From positions 1 through 64,000 of the forward strand of contig JAPPLJ010000021.1 of assembly GCA_028819475.1 (NCBI GenBank): DNA of 64,000 nucleotides. Direction: 5' to 3'. Source of the DNA: Rhodospirillaceae bacterium. Lineage in GTDB: Bacteria; Pseudomonadota; Alphaproteobacteria; Bin65. This document shows, in pieces, positions 7,940 through 17,291 of the stretch. The position numbers and the translations under genes were made by a program. The notes beneath the pieces are model-generated. The model saw only the letters and a list, made by a program, of their open reading frames with translations, searched no databases and was not told where the DNA came from. Within the stretch, counting starts at the first letter, position 1. Every line of letters begins with the position of its first letter.

Positions 7940-9160
7940 TCAGGAAGAAGCCGGCGCTCCAGCGACCTCTATGGCGCCCGATTCGCGGAGCGCTTCGATC
8001 TCCAGGCCGGAAAATCCGAATTCGGCCAGCACCGCATCGGTGTCCGCGCCGATGGCCGACGCCGCGCCGCTTATGTCCGGCCCGTCCTCGTTCGCCACGA
8101 AGGCGCCGCCGATGGTGCGCGGGGCCGCGGGGTCGTCGGCAGGATCGTCCCGGAATACGGCGCGGTGGGCCATCTGGTCCAGCGCCGCAACGGCCTTGGC
8201 GTCGAGCACGCAGGAGGCCGACTGTCCGGCCTCGCGCAGCCGGGCCTCCCAGTCCTTCATCGGACGCTTGCGGAAGGCGTCGTAAACCAGGTCCGCAATC
8301 TCCTGCGAACGCGGGGCGGCCGGGTTCTCGGGATCGAAATCGTCCCACAGGTCGGGATCGAGACCAGCCAGTTCGAGGATGATGCGGCCCTGGGCGCGCG
8401 TCACCGCACTCACCGCGATGTAGCCGTCGCTGCACGGGAAGGCGTCTGCCGTCAGGACCGCGGCGGTCGAGCGGTTGCCGATCAGGCCGCCGCCGCTGCC
8501 GTCGGTGAAGACCCTTGAGAAGACCGAGAGCTGCATCAGGATGGCGGCGTCGATCATGGCGAGGTCGATATACTGGCCGCGGCCGGTCTGCGCCCGGCGG
8601 AACAGGCCGGCGGCAACGGCATAGGCGGCGAGGAAGGCGCTCGGCACGTCGACCGGCAGGAAGCCGGCGCGGGTCGGCCCGGTCTCCGGATGGCCGTTGT
8701 TCGACATCATGCCGGAGATCGCCTGGATCGTGCCGTCATAGGCCGGTTCGCCGGCCAGCGGCCCGGTCTGGCCGTAGCCGGAAATCGAACAGTAGACGAT
8801 ATCCGGGCGCACCTTGCGCACAGCATCGTAGTCCAGGCCGAGGCGCGCCATGACGCCGGGCCGGAAATTCTCCAGCAGTATGTCGCAGGCGGCGGCGATC
8901 CTCAGGATCGCATCGCGGCCGGCCGGGTTCTTCAGGTCGATCGCTATCGAGCGCTTGCCCCGGTTGACCAGCTCGTAGGCCGCCGAATCGGCGTCCGGCG
9001 GCTGGGAGCCCGTCTTGAAGATCTTGCGCAGCTGGTCGCCCTGCGCCGGTTCGACCTTGATGACTTCCGCTCCCTGGTTGCCCAGCAACTGCGCCGCGTA
9101 GGGCCCGGCGACGACCTGGGTGAAATCGAGAATGCGGATGCTGTCGAAGGCCTGGGGCAA
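7940..9160 (-). CDS. CaiB/BaiF class III CoA-transferase
   Basis: A 406-aa family III CoA-transferase, which moves CoA between carboxylic acids in the cytosol through an aspartyl-CoA intermediate. Family landmarks are ILDFTQVVAGPYAAQLLGNQG at the N-terminus (motif split over about 20 residues), KRSIAIDLKNPAGRD, ENFRPGVMARLGLDY and YCSISGYGQTGP. The catalytic Asp should lie in the DLAMIDAAILMQLS region. I place the start at TTG 9160, preceded by AGGGGGAG; in-frame ATG codons further upstream would add sequence that does not look like the family. The substrate is not inferable. It is convergent with the LysR gene and divergent from the TonB receptor. Confidence 0.92.
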   Translation of the reverse strand: MPQAFDSIRILDFTQVVAGPYAAQLLGNQGAEVIKVEPAQGDQLRKIFKTGSQPPDADSAAYELVNRGKRSIAIDLKNPAGRDAILRIAAACDILLENFRPGVMARLGLDYDAVRKVRPDIVYCSISGYGQTGPLAGEPAYDGTIQAISGMMSNNGHPETGPTRAGFLPVDVPSAFLAAYAVAAGLFRRAQTGRGQYIDLAMIDAAILMQLSVFSRVFTDGSGGGLIGNRSTAAVLTADAFPCSDGYIAVSAVTRAQGRIILELAGLDPDLWDDFDPENPAAPRSQEIADLVYDAFRKRPMKDWEARLREAGQSASCVLDAKAVAALDQMAHRAVFRDDPADDPAAPRTIGGAFVANEDGPDISGAASAIGADTDAVLAEFGFSGLEIEALRESGAIEVAGAPASS

Positions 9161-9305
9161 GGGGCTCCCCCTGTCGTTGCGAGCCGGATGCGCTACGCCG
9201 CCTATAACAAATTCCTTGCATGCATATAACGATTTACAGGGTTGTTTCGATCCTGCCGGATGTCCACGATGCATGCCATTCTCATCCGTTTTGGGGAAAT
9301 TCGAT

Positions 9306-11945
9306 ATGCGCCGTGTATCGAAACTTGAGGATCGTGCCCGGATTTCACAGCGCCGGCAAATTTCCCGCCGCCCGGCTGCCCGGTGGTGCCTGGCGGCGGT
9401 GCTGGTCGCCGCCGCGCCCGCGGCCGCCGCTTCGGCCGAGCCCAAGGCGGCGGACGAGCGGACATCCGTGGCCAGCCACATTCCGGGTTCGGTCGGCGGC
9501 GTGCGGCCGGTCCATGTCATAACCCGGCAAGAGATCGAACGGTCCGGCGCGTCGACTATCGCGGATCTGGTGTCGAACCTAAACGATTACAACAATTTCG
9601 GCATATATCGGTCCCTGTTGGGCGGCGCTGCGTTCATGGTTGACGGTCGCCCCACTTCAGGTCTGAGCGCGCTGCCGCTTCAGGCCGTTGAACGCATCGA
9701 AATCCTGAGCGACAGCGCCGGAGCGCTCTATCCCGACAACCCGGGCGGCGCGATCAACATCGTACTGCGCCACGGCTTCGAGGGCGCAACGGCCTGGGCC
9801 GCCACCGAACGCCCGGCCCGGCCGGGCAGCGAAATCGAGAATGTCGGCGCCATGTGGGGCGGCAAGATCGGCCGCGGCCGATTGACGATCGGCGTCGACG
9901 GTTTCCGGCAAGCCGAGATCCGCAACAAAGACCGGCCCTACACCGCCGCTTCCTGGACCGATGGAGGGTCGTTCGCTGGCGTCTCCGGCGTCAGCGTGGG
10001 CGGCAATACGATATTCGTCACCGACGGCAACGGGACAAACACCACTGCGGACGATGTGACGGTGGCGCGTCCGTTGGGCGAGTGTTCGGGCAGCAGCTAT
10101 ACCGGGTTCCTGTCCAACCCCAACAGCATAACGGGTACCGGCTGCGGCTTTGCCTGGGCCGATATCGCCTGGATCGACGATCACCCGCGCCTCGAACGCT
10201 ACAGCTTGTTCGCCAATTTCGACCACCCGCTCAGAAAGGGCGCGACTTTCTATGCCGCGGCCCGGTTCTCCCAGGGCAAAACGAAGTTCCGCTACGCGCC
10301 GCTCACCGGCCCGTTCACCTTCGATTTTTCCAATAATCCGAATCAGGCACTGCTGGATTTCAGGACCCGGCTGCTCTCAAGCGACCTCGATCTTCCCGGC
10401 GACTTTATCGTGAATGAGGTTACGAAGGTGACCCTCAATCACCGCTTCACCGCCCACGGCAACCGGGAATGGCATACCGATCTGCTCGAATACGACTTGG
10501 CGACGGGCGTGCGCGGACGCCTCGGAGCGGGAATCGGCTACGACATGCATGTGCGCAGCCATCGCGTTTCTTCCCTGCAACGTAGCGGCACCTTCGTGAG
10601 CGAGCGCCTGATTCGGCAGGCCATCATCGACGGAAGTTACAATCTCGAAGACCCGCTCAATCCCCCGTCCGACCCGGTCGCCGCCGCAGCGCACCGGGAG
10701 GCCGTCCGCAATAGCGCCGTCCGGCAGAAGTACAGCACGGATACGTCGCTCCGGGGGGCGCGGCTCGTTCTGGACGGTCCTGGGGGCCCGCTCCCCGGCG
10801 GTCCCTTGCGCTGGGCTGCCGGCTTGGAAGTCGACCATCGGGAGGAGCGCACGAACCAAATTTTCCGCAGCAACAGCGGGACCCATGATGTGAGCGACGT
10901 GATCGGCCAAGGCGGCGCGTCCTATTCCGGCGAGCGGTTGCGCTGGTCGGCGTTCGGCGAGTTGCGGCTGCCGCTGCACCAGGACTGGACGGTCGCGCTC
11001 GCCGTGCGCCACGACCGCCACGACGATGTCGGCCCGACCTGGTCGTACCAGGCCGCCACCGTCTGGCGCCTGCACAAAGTCCTATCGCTGCGCGGGTCCT
11101 GGGAAACCGGCCGGAGCCCGGCAACGCTCCAAAGCCTGCACAGCCCGCCTTCGGGGGGCTTTCCGAGAGTCTGCGATACCAAGACGCATACCGGCCCGCT
11201 GGCGGATTGTCCGCGCCCCCAGATCGAAGCAACTTACGTCAGCAATCCGGAACTAGAACCCCACAAAACGCAGGTCTACACGATCGGCGCGAAGGCGACC
11301 CTGGGCAGATTATCCGTCTCCGCCGACTGGTTCCGGATCGAGAATTCTGAAACGCCGGGCCGGCTGTCATCCCAGAAGATCGTCGATATCGACGCCACGG
11401 GCGGATCGCTGCCGTCAGGCGCCGCGGTGATCCGCGAGGGCAATCTGCTCAGGAGGGTCGTCAATCCGTTGGTCAACAGCGGCGAATCCGAAACTTCCGG
11501 CGTGAACGTCCGGGCCGGCGCCAGATGGAAATTCGGCGAACTCGATACCGGCTTCGACCTGCGCTGGCTTCATGTGCTCGATGACGAGGCCAGGGTCGAC
11601 GGCATCGAGCAGCCCGGCGACTTTCCGCGCAACCGCATCCACGCCACCCTCAGCGCGGGCCCGGGCTTGCGCGGGCGCGGCTGGATCGTCGATTGGCACA
11701 CTCGCGCGATCTCCGAATACTCGAATATCGACAACAGCGGCCGCTTCAAGACGTGGATCGCCCACGATGTCGGGCTGGACTGGCGCAATGTTTTCGGCGT
11801 GAAAGACCTGACGCTGCGCGGCGGCGTGTTCAACCTGGGCGACGCAGGGCCGCCCACCGACACGTCGAACCCGCAAAACAGGGAGGACCGCTACGACGCG
11901 GTCCGCGGCCGCACCTTCTACCTGTCGCTCAAGGCGAAGTGGTAG
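9306..11945 (+). CDS. TonB-dependent outer-membrane receptor
   Basis: An 879-aa outer-membrane transporter. A long basic N-terminus leads into a signal peptide (hydrophobic core WCLAAVLVAAAPAAAA, residues about 27-44). The plug domain follows: VHVITRQEIERSG, FMVDGRP, and the end-of-plug motif YPDNPGGAINIVL. The rest is a beta-barrel ending FYLSLKAKW with the expected C-terminal aromatic residue. I see no clear TonB box between the signal peptide and the plug. ATG 9306 has GGGGAA seven bases upstream. The ligand is unknown; no siderophore or vitamin genes are adjacent. It is monocistronic, divergent from the CoA-transferase. Confidence 0.93.
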   Translation: MRRVSKLEDRARISQRRQISRRPAARWCLAAVLVAAAPAAAASAEPKAADERTSVASHIPGSVGGVRPVHVITRQEIERSGASTIADLVSNLNDYNNFGIYRSLLGGAAFMVDGRPTSGLSALPLQAVERIEILSDSAGALYPDNPGGAINIVLRHGFEGATAWAATERPARPGSEIENVGAMWGGKIGRGRLTIGVDGFRQAEIRNKDRPYTAASWTDGGSFAGVSGVSVGGNTIFVTDGNGTNTTADDVTVARPLGECSGSSYTGFLSNPNSITGTGCGFAWADIAWIDDHPRLERYSLFANFDHPLRKGATFYAAARFSQGKTKFRYAPLTGPFTFDFSNNPNQALLDFRTRLLSSDLDLPGDFIVNEVTKVTLNHRFTAHGNREWHTDLLEYDLATGVRGRLGAGIGYDMHVRSHRVSSLQRSGTFVSERLIRQAIIDGSYNLEDPLNPPSDPVAAAAHREAVRNSAVRQKYSTDTSLRGARLVLDGPGGPLPGGPLRWAAGLEVDHREERTNQIFRSNSGTHDVSDVIGQGGASYSGERLRWSAFGELRLPLHQDWTVALAVRHDRHDDVGPTWSYQAATVWRLHKVLSLRGSWETGRSPATLQSLHSPPSGGFPRVCDTKTHTGPLADCPRPQIEATYVSNPELEPHKTQVYTIGAKATLGRLSVSADWFRIENSETPGRLSSQKIVDIDATGGSLPSGAAVIREGNLLRRVVNPLVNSGESETSGVNVRAGARWKFGELDTGFDLRWLHVLDDEARVDGIEQPGDFPRNRIHATLSAGPGLRGRGWIVDWHTRAISEYSNIDNSGRFKTWIAHDVGLDWRNVFGVKDLTLRGGVFNLGDAGPPTDTSNPQNREDRYDAVRGRTFYLSLKAKW

Positions 11946-12041
11946 CGGCCCGCCGCGCGTCCACGCCGCCGAGGCGCGGCGACCTCGAGGCTTCGGCCGG
12001 AAAACTTCAGGGGGCGGTAGCGCCGGGCGCGTGCCCGCCGG

Positions 12042-13004
12042 TCAGCCGAAACGGCCGCGGTCGTGAGGGCCCATCAGGTCGAGGGCCGGCCCCCTGGGCA
12101 CGATGCCGGTCGGGTTGATGCGCAGCTGGCTGCCGTAATAGTGCCGCTTGATGTGGTCCATGTTCACCGTTTCGGCGATGCCGGGCTGCTGATAGAGATC
12201 GCGCAGGTAGTTGCCCAGGTTGGGATAGTCCGCGATCCGGCGCTTGTTGCACTTGAAATGGCCGACATAGACGGCGTCGAAGCGCACCAGGGTCGGGAAG
12301 AGCCGCCAGTCCGCCTCGGTGAGGCGGTTGCCGACCAGGTAGCGCTGCCTGTCGAGGCGCGCTTCCAGTTCGTCCAGGGTCGCAAACAGGGCCTCGAATG
12401 CCTCCTCGTAGGCCTGTTGCGTCGTGGCGAATCCGGTCCTGTAGACGCCGTTGTTGACATTCTCGTAGATCGGCTCGTTCACGGCGTCGATCTCGCGCCG
12501 CAGGTGCGGCGGATAGAAGTCCGGCTCGCTGTCGCCCCATTCGTTGAACGCCGTGTTGAGCATGCGGAGAATTTCGGGCGATTCGTTGTTGACGATGGTC
12601 GCTTCCTTCCTGTCCCACAGAACGGGGACGGAAACCCGGCCGGTATAGTCGTCCTTCGCCTTCTTGTAGATGTCGCGCAGATAGCGCGCGCCGTTGACGC
12701 TGTCGGGGATGCAGCCCGGTCCGTCGCTGAAATGCCAGCCCTCGTCGCTCAAATGCGGATCGACCACCGAGACCGAGATCGCCGATTCCAGCTTGCGCAG
12801 CCTGCGCAGGATCATCGTCCGGTGCGCCCAGGGGCAGGCGTGCGCCACATAAAGGTGATAGCGGCCGGGCTCGGCCCTGAACGGCGACGGTCCTTCGGCG
12901 GTGACGAAGTCGCGGAACGCGGTGACCGCGCGCCGGTAGTGCCCGTCGTCCGAGCCGGCGAGCCGGTCTTCCCTGTGCCATTCGCCGTCAATCATCAAAC
13001 CCAT
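12042..13004 (-). CDS. Xi-class glutathione S-transferase (glutathionyl-hydroquinone reductase type)
   Basis: A 320-aa protein of the YqjG/ECM4 type, which reduces glutathionyl-hydroquinones and releases glutathione. The catalytic cysteine is C57 in AHACPWAHRT, the diagnostic Xi-class motif. The N-terminal RYHLYVAHACPWAHR thioredoxin fold and the C-terminal all-helical domain (RFDAVYVGHFKCNKR, LYQQPGIAETV) are in place and the length is normal. ATG 13004 has GGGAGGA upstream. It lies alone on the minus strand with about 850 bp of non-coding DNA upstream, so its promoter must lie in that stretch. A role in quinone or aromatic detoxification is inferred from the family. Confidence 0.93.
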   Translation of the reverse strand: MGLMIDGEWHREDRLAGSDDGHYRRAVTAFRDFVTAEGPSPFRAEPGRYHLYVAHACPWAHRTMILRRLRKLESAISVSVVDPHLSDEGWHFSDGPGCIPDSVNGARYLRDIYKKAKDDYTGRVSVPVLWDRKEATIVNNESPEILRMLNTAFNEWGDSEPDFYPPHLRREIDAVNEPIYENVNNGVYRTGFATTQQAYEEAFEALFATLDELEARLDRQRYLVGNRLTEADWRLFPTLVRFDAVYVGHFKCNKRRIADYPNLGNYLRDLYQQPGIAETVNMDHIKRHYYGSQLRINPTGIVPRGPALDLMGPHDRGRFG

Positions 13005-13861
13005 AGCCTGTCCTCCCGATTCCGGCCGGCCGCCCCGGCCTATGGCCAGCGAAAAGGGATACATGGCGCAAACGGCAACAGCGCGGCAACCCCCTCGGTC
13101 CGGTGAGCCTCGCTGCCCGTTTTCGCCGGCGGGCGTGCCGCACCTGCCGCGCCGCAAGATCGGACGCGCCCGCTTGCCGGGGGCTTGCCGCCGATTGACG
13201 AATGCAATTCGGCCGCCGGAGACGGCGGCACTGTTGAGCGCCCCGATATGGCGCCGGCGATTCAGGAGTCCAACGCTGCCAAGACCGTGTTGCGATCGGG
13301 AACGGTCGCGCCAGCTGTGGCGGTCATTTCCTGAAATCCGGCGAATTAAATCGGTTATATGACCTGCGCATCGGGCGTCCGCCGAAGGCGATGCTAACCG
13401 GCCAAAGGGTTCAAACTCACGGCAATCCCTTTGTTCGACCGCGCTTTTCGACGATACCTCGGTCCGGAGAGCGCTGTTTTCCGGAATTGTCCGGCAATCG
13501 CCGGCGCACCGGACGGAGCGCGTCGGACAAATTCAACAACGAACAACGGAAACGCAATTTATTGCGGACGGAAATCCGACGAGGAAGATCGTAATACGAT
13601 TTATACGAGCGACAAGTTCAAACAGACTTCGCAAATCTGTTTGTTTCTTCGTGTTTGCAAAACGAAAAAGTCCTGCAGTTACGACCGGGAAAAATTGGAG
13701 TCATACGCCGAGCAGTTTTCTTCGGATTCTTCGGGATAGAACGATGGCACTGGAAAGCCGCCAGGATGCGGCCAAACCGGATACGTCCCGATCGAACAAA
13801 TTATCCGGACACTGCGCAGGATTTGAGAATTTTTCGATGCCGGCCAGCCCCGCGCCGGCCG
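13005..13861. other. 857-bp intergenic region with inverted repeats, no convincing gene
   Basis: Between the GST start and the lacI stop I find no frame with domain-like or codon-biased content; the longest (13431-13739, plus) is low-complexity and unlike its neighbours. From about 13530 to 13730 the DNA is clearly less GC-rich than the surroundings. It contains three dyads: CAAAGGG/CCCTTTG (13403-13433), ATCGTAATACGAT (13588-13600) and CAAACAGA/TCTGTTTG (13619-13643). The GST promoter should lie here. A small RNA or a decayed insertion are possible readings. Confidence 0.5.
13619..13643. repeat. inverted repeat / hairpin
   Basis: CAAACAGA-N9-TCTGTTTG forms a perfect 8-bp stem, followed on the plus strand by TTTCTTCG. 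It could be a weak terminator, a regulator site, or part of an unannotated RNA. No gene on the plus strand ends just upstream, which makes a terminator role less natural. Confidence 0.4.
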
Positions 13862-14911
13862 TCAGTTACGCTCGCGGACCGGACCGGCCTGAAGAGCGGT
13901 GTCATTGGAAACCGAGCAGGTTTCCCGGACGACAAGTTCGGACGGGAGGACATGCCGTTGCAGCGGCGCATCGGGATTGGCCACCCGCTCCAAAAGAACC
14001 GCGGCTGCCGTCCGGCCCATCTCATCGCGCAATACCGCGGTCGAGCTGAGCGAAGGCGAGACGAAGCCGGCTTCTTCAATGTCTTCATGGCCGATAAGCG
14101 CGAAATCGGTACCCGGATGCAAACCTTCGTGCCGGAGGCCGGATATGAAGCCGAGCGCCAGTGAGTCGTTGTAGCAGATTGCAGCGGTCGGCCTCGGGGC
14201 CAGTTCAGCGACCCAGCGTGCGGCGGCAAAACCGGCCGGCCGCGTGGGCGCACACGCCCGGACCAGCGCGTCGTCGAAAGCGATGGCGGCTTCGCCAAGC
14301 GCTTCCTTGTAGCCCTCCAGCCTTGCGGCGAAACAGCTGACGCTCGGATCGCCGCCGACCAGGGCAATCCGGCGGTGCCCGCAACCGAGAAGCCGCTTTG
14401 CCGCCAGGTTCGCGGCCTGACGGTCGTCGTTGACGACATAATCCGCGTTCACGTCGAACACCGCCCTCGATACGAAGACCAGGGGCGGCAACAAGGCCTT
14501 TTGTGAAAGTATATCCTCTGCGGTCGAGCCGATTGCCGGCGAAATAATCACGCCATCGGCATTATATTCTGCCATGGATCTTAGAAATTCGGTCTGTCTT
14601 TGAACGGATTCATTGCTATTGCACAAGAATATCGTTCGTCCTGCTTTCGACAGTTCTTCCTCGATAGATGCCAGAAGAGTGCTGCAAAACGGATCGGAAA
14701 TATTGTTCAGGACGACGCCGACTGTATGGGTTTTTGCGGTTCGCAGGCCGGCAGCGCTACGCTGGTAGATATATCCCGATTCCTTCAGAGCGACCGCCAC
14801 TCTCTCCCGGGTTTTTTGTGAGATTTTCGGGCTGCCGCGCATGGCAAGCGACACAGTTGCAGTTGAAACCCCCAGCTGTTCGGCAATTTGGCTTAGTGTC
14901 GGCCTGGACAT
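13862..14911 (-). CDS. LacI/GalR-family transcriptional regulator
   Basis: A 349-aa repressor with a LacI-type helix-turn-helix at the N-terminus (PTLSQIAEQLGVSTATVSLA, including the hinge SPKISQKTRERV) and a periplasmic-binding-protein-like sugar-sensing domain (about 65-335; HTVGVVLNNISDPF, GHRRIALVGG, AICYNDSLALG). Two adjacent ATG codons (14914, 14911) follow GGGAG; I take the second, which has the better spacing. It is an orphan regulator: no sugar transporter or catabolic operon lies beside it, so its target is not in this neighbourhood or is itself. A cre-like site lies upstream at 14960-14973. Confidence 0.93.
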   Translation of the reverse strand: MSRPTLSQIAEQLGVSTATVSLAMRGSPKISQKTRERVAVALKESGYIYQRSAAGLRTAKTHTVGVVLNNISDPFCSTLLASIEEELSKAGRTIFLCNSNESVQRQTEFLRSMAEYNADGVIISPAIGSTAEDILSQKALLPPLVFVSRAVFDVNADYVVNDDRQAANLAAKRLLGCGHRRIALVGGDPSVSCFAARLEGYKEALGEAAIAFDDALVRACAPTRPAGFAAARWVAELAPRPTAAICYNDSLALGFISGLRHEGLHPGTDFALIGHEDIEEAGFVSPSLSSTAVLRDEMGRTAAAVLLERVANPDAPLQRHVLPSELVVRETCSVSNDTALQAGPVRERN

Positions 14912-14959
14912 CATGTCTGCTCCCGGTCAAAAGGAGCCCCGTGGCGCTTCCGCATCGCT

Positions 14960-14973
14960 TGTAAGCGTGTCGA
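14960..14973. promoter_or_regulatory. candidate LacI-family operator (cre-like)
   Basis: TGTAAGCGTGTCGA agrees at 12 of 14 positions with the catabolite-control type LacI-family consensus TGWAARCGYTWNCW, including the central CG. It lies 46 bp upstream of the lacI start, where an autoregulatory operator would be expected. This is inferred from pattern only. Confidence 0.4.
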
Positions 14974-15070
14974 ATTCGTTCTCGCAGCCGGAAACGGTCA
15001 GCTTCAAAAAAATGAAGGCTGCTGTCGCCTGTTGCTACGGCCCGACACGAAGCGGCGAAAGTGGGCGAAT

Positions 15071-15080
15071 TAATCGATTA
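15071..15080. promoter_or_regulatory. palindrome TAATCGATTA
   Basis: A perfect 10-bp palindrome with a central CG, as LacI-family operators have, in an AT-rich patch 157 bp upstream of the lacI start. It may be a second or alternative operator for looping. Weak evidence on its own. Confidence 0.3.
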
Positions 15081-15338
15081 TTCGTTCTCCCGTGCGCAGA
15101 TGTTACCGGCCACGCGACCATCTGGCAAGAAAATGTCATGTAAGGGCGCGAAAGGAGTTGTTTGAACCGATACGGCCGTCAGGCTGCGGCGCGACCTGCC
15201 GGAAAGTTCGATTGCAGCAGCGGAGAACGGAAGCAAGGCCGGGTGTGTCGGGACGCAGCGAGCCGCAGCGCGGCTTGCCCGCGGGCGCAGCGATCGGGCC
15301 CGGCGCATGCAGGACGGCGCCGGAGCCGATGTCGGGGA

Positions 15339-16358
15339 TCAAACGCCGAATGAAATCCTGGTGCCGAGGAAGGAGCGCACAAGCCGCTCCGGCATGCGCC
15401 GGCGCATCGCTTCGATGAAAGGCTCTCCGGTGCAGTGCATCGGGACGACGACATCCGGCTCGAGCTTCTCCAGTTCGTCGATGGTGAATTCGATGTAGTC
15501 CGGCTTCGCCAGGCCGAGATGGAAACCGCCGATCACGGCGTGAAGCTTGTCGGTGCCGGCAACCGCCATCGCGGTCCGGACCGAGTTCACGATGCCGGCA
15601 TGGCCGCAGGACGAAATGACGACCAGTCCGCGCCCGCGGACCAGATAGCAGGTCGCGTGCTCCTCCGGGTGGCTGTCGAACACCAGCTCCCCGCGGCGTT
15701 CGGCTTCGCTGAAATGGTCGGGAACTTCCAGTTTGGTGCCGCCGGTGACCTCCTCGAAGGAATTGCGCTCGATGTAGCCGGTGGTGAAGGCGCCGGCGAG
15801 CGCTCGGGGGCCGTCGCAACACACCGGCGCAACCTCGTGCGCGACCAGCGAGTCGCGGTCCGGCGCACCCCAGGGCAGCATCTCCGGCTCCTCGCCGGGA
15901 GGCGGTTGACCGGCCGGAACCCAGCGCACATGAAACGCTTCCTCCGCACCGACGTAGAGATTCAGGTCGTCGCCCATTTCGTTCCGGTGGCGCGCCACGA
16001 ATCCCTCCAGACCGCCGTAGTGATCGCGATGCCCGTGGCTCAGGATCAGGCCGGTCAGCCGCGCCGGATCGATGTTCAGCAGCGCGAAATTCCGGTTCAG
16101 GATCTCCGGCGTATAGCCGAAATCGAGCAGGTACGCGGCCTTGTGCCCGCCTGCCGTCGATTCGAGATGCAGCGAGAGGCCCCATTCGCCGGCGAGCGTC
16201 GTCATATGCTGTCCGGGGATCATCCCGACATGCTCGATGTGGACGTGCGGATGGTCGGCCTTCGGCAGAAAGAGCTCGTGGCGGGAGTCGACGACGACCC
16301 GCACCGACAGGTGATCGACCACCGGCGCTTCGAACGGAATATGCCTGTCCTGACTCAT
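15339..16358 (-). CDS. metallo-beta-lactamase-fold hydrolase
   Basis: A 339-aa MBL-fold protein. The zinc motif is HGHRDHYGG (HxHxDH), with later ligands in SSCGHAGI, GGFHL and the C-terminal MHCTG. The SSCGHAGI and GGFHLG spacing resembles the dihydropterin-phosphate-synthase-like branch of the fold (MJ0301 group) rather than beta-lactamases or glyoxalase II, but the substrate cannot be stated. ATG 16358 is preceded by AAGG; the upstream extension of the frame is not family-like. It is transcribed away from the isochorismatase gene and is not obviously in an operon. Confidence 0.88.
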   Translation of the reverse strand: MSQDRHIPFEAPVVDHLSVRVVVDSRHELFLPKADHPHVHIEHVGMIPGQHMTTLAGEWGLSLHLESTAGGHKAAYLLDFGYTPEILNRNFALLNIDPARLTGLILSHGHRDHYGGLEGFVARHRNEMGDDLNLYVGAEEAFHVRWVPAGQPPPGEEPEMLPWGAPDRDSLVAHEVAPVCCDGPRALAGAFTTGYIERNSFEEVTGGTKLEVPDHFSEAERRGELVFDSHPEEHATCYLVRGRGLVVISSCGHAGIVNSVRTAMAVAGTDKLHAVIGGFHLGLAKPDYIEFTIDELEKLEPDVVVPMHCTGEPFIEAMRRRMPERLVRSFLGTRISFGV

Positions 16359-16567
16359 CGACCTTAACCCGCCGCTGCCGCAGGTACCCCGGACCTGCAC
16401 GTCCTTATAGGCGGAATCGGACCGGGTCGATAGCGGGGAGTCCCCGAACCGGCCTCAGCCCAAGGGGACATGGATCCGCGAAGCGCCACGCTGGACAAGG
16501 CCGGCTTCCTGTGCACCCTTGCTTCGATGCCGGGAGCGAGCCGGCGGAGCCTGACCGGAAGGAAGGT

Positions 16568-17278
16568 ATGCACAAGACCGAAATCCACCCGGACGCAGTC
16601 CGGCTCATCAGGATGCGGCGCGGCGGCAGGCTGCATGTGCGCGATACGCTGGATCCGGCGCGCACGGCCCTGGTCGTGGTCGACATGCAGACGGCGTTCC
16701 TGAAAGAGGGCCTGCCGTCGGAAGTGCCGATGGCGCGCGAGGTCGTTCCCAACATCAACCGCCTTGCGGCGTCCTTCCGTGCAGCCGGCGGGACGGTCGT
16801 CTGGGTCACCACCACGTTCGACGACAGGATCTTCACCGAATGGTCGTCCTTCTTGGGCGGCACCGCCAGCCCGGAGACCGCAAGACGGATCGCGGAGCAG
16901 CTCATGGACGGCGCCGAGGGCCATCCCCTGTGGCCGGACATGGCTGCCGAGGACGGCGACATGCGGGCGGTCAAGAACCGGTTCAGCGCCTTCATCCAGG
17001 GATCGTCGGACATCGAGGCGCAATTGCGCGCCAGCGGCATCGACACGCTGGCGATCACCGGCACGCTCACCAACGTCTGCTGCGAGGCGACGGCGCGCGA
17101 CGCCATGATGCGAAACTTCCACGTCATCATGGTGGCGGACGGCAACGCGACCTATACCGACGCCATCCACAACGCCAGCCTGACCAGCATGTCGATCAGC
17201 TTCGCCGACATCATGACGACCGGCGAGGTGATCGGGGCCCTGACGGGTGCGGGCGCCGGCGCCGTGGCGGCGGAGTAG
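16568..17278 (+). CDS. isochorismatase-family cysteine hydrolase
   Basis: A 236-aa cysteine hydrolase of the isochorismatase/nicotinamidase fold. The catalytic triad is visible: Asp in VVVDMQTAFL, Lys in VKNRFSAF, and Cys in TNVCCEATARDA. Members hydrolyse amides, ureido acids or vinyl ethers; there is no ArCP domain, so it is the stand-alone amidase-like type. ATG 16568 has GGAAGG immediately upstream. The next gene, an MBL-fold lactonase-like protein, starts 13 bp after the stop, so the two are almost certainly co-transcribed and may act in sequence on a ring-opened substrate. That is inference. Confidence 0.92.
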   Translation: MHKTEIHPDAVRLIRMRRGGRLHVRDTLDPARTALVVVDMQTAFLKEGLPSEVPMAREVVPNINRLAASFRAAGGTVVWVTTTFDDRIFTEWSSFLGGTASPETARRIAEQLMDGAEGHPLWPDMAAEDGDMRAVKNRFSAFIQGSSDIEAQLRASGIDTLAITGTLTNVCCEATARDAMMRNFHVIMVADGNATYTDAIHNASLTSMSISFADIMTTGEVIGALTGAGAGAVAAE

Positions 17279-17291
17279 CCGGCGCCCGGAC

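Larger units (their letters stand above)
14912..15338. other. 427-bp intergenic region upstream of lacI
   Basis: No gene is visible. The region holds a LacI/CcpA-like operator (14960-14973), a perfect palindrome TAATCGATTA (15071-15080), and a short A-rich hairpin near 15002 (CTTCA-A6-TGAAG). Its 15180-15338 part lies just downstream of the metallo-beta-lactamase gene stop and carries no clear terminator. Confidence 0.45.

Noticed and set aside
13403..13433. GGGTTCAAACTC resembling a tRNA T-arm
   Set aside because: No acceptor, D or anticodon stems around it; it is just a CAAAGGG/CCCTTTG dyad.
13431..13739. 102-codon plus-strand frame in the GST-lacI gap
   Set aside because: Composition and codon use do not resemble the neighbours, no ribosome site and no domain; a dyad sits inside it.
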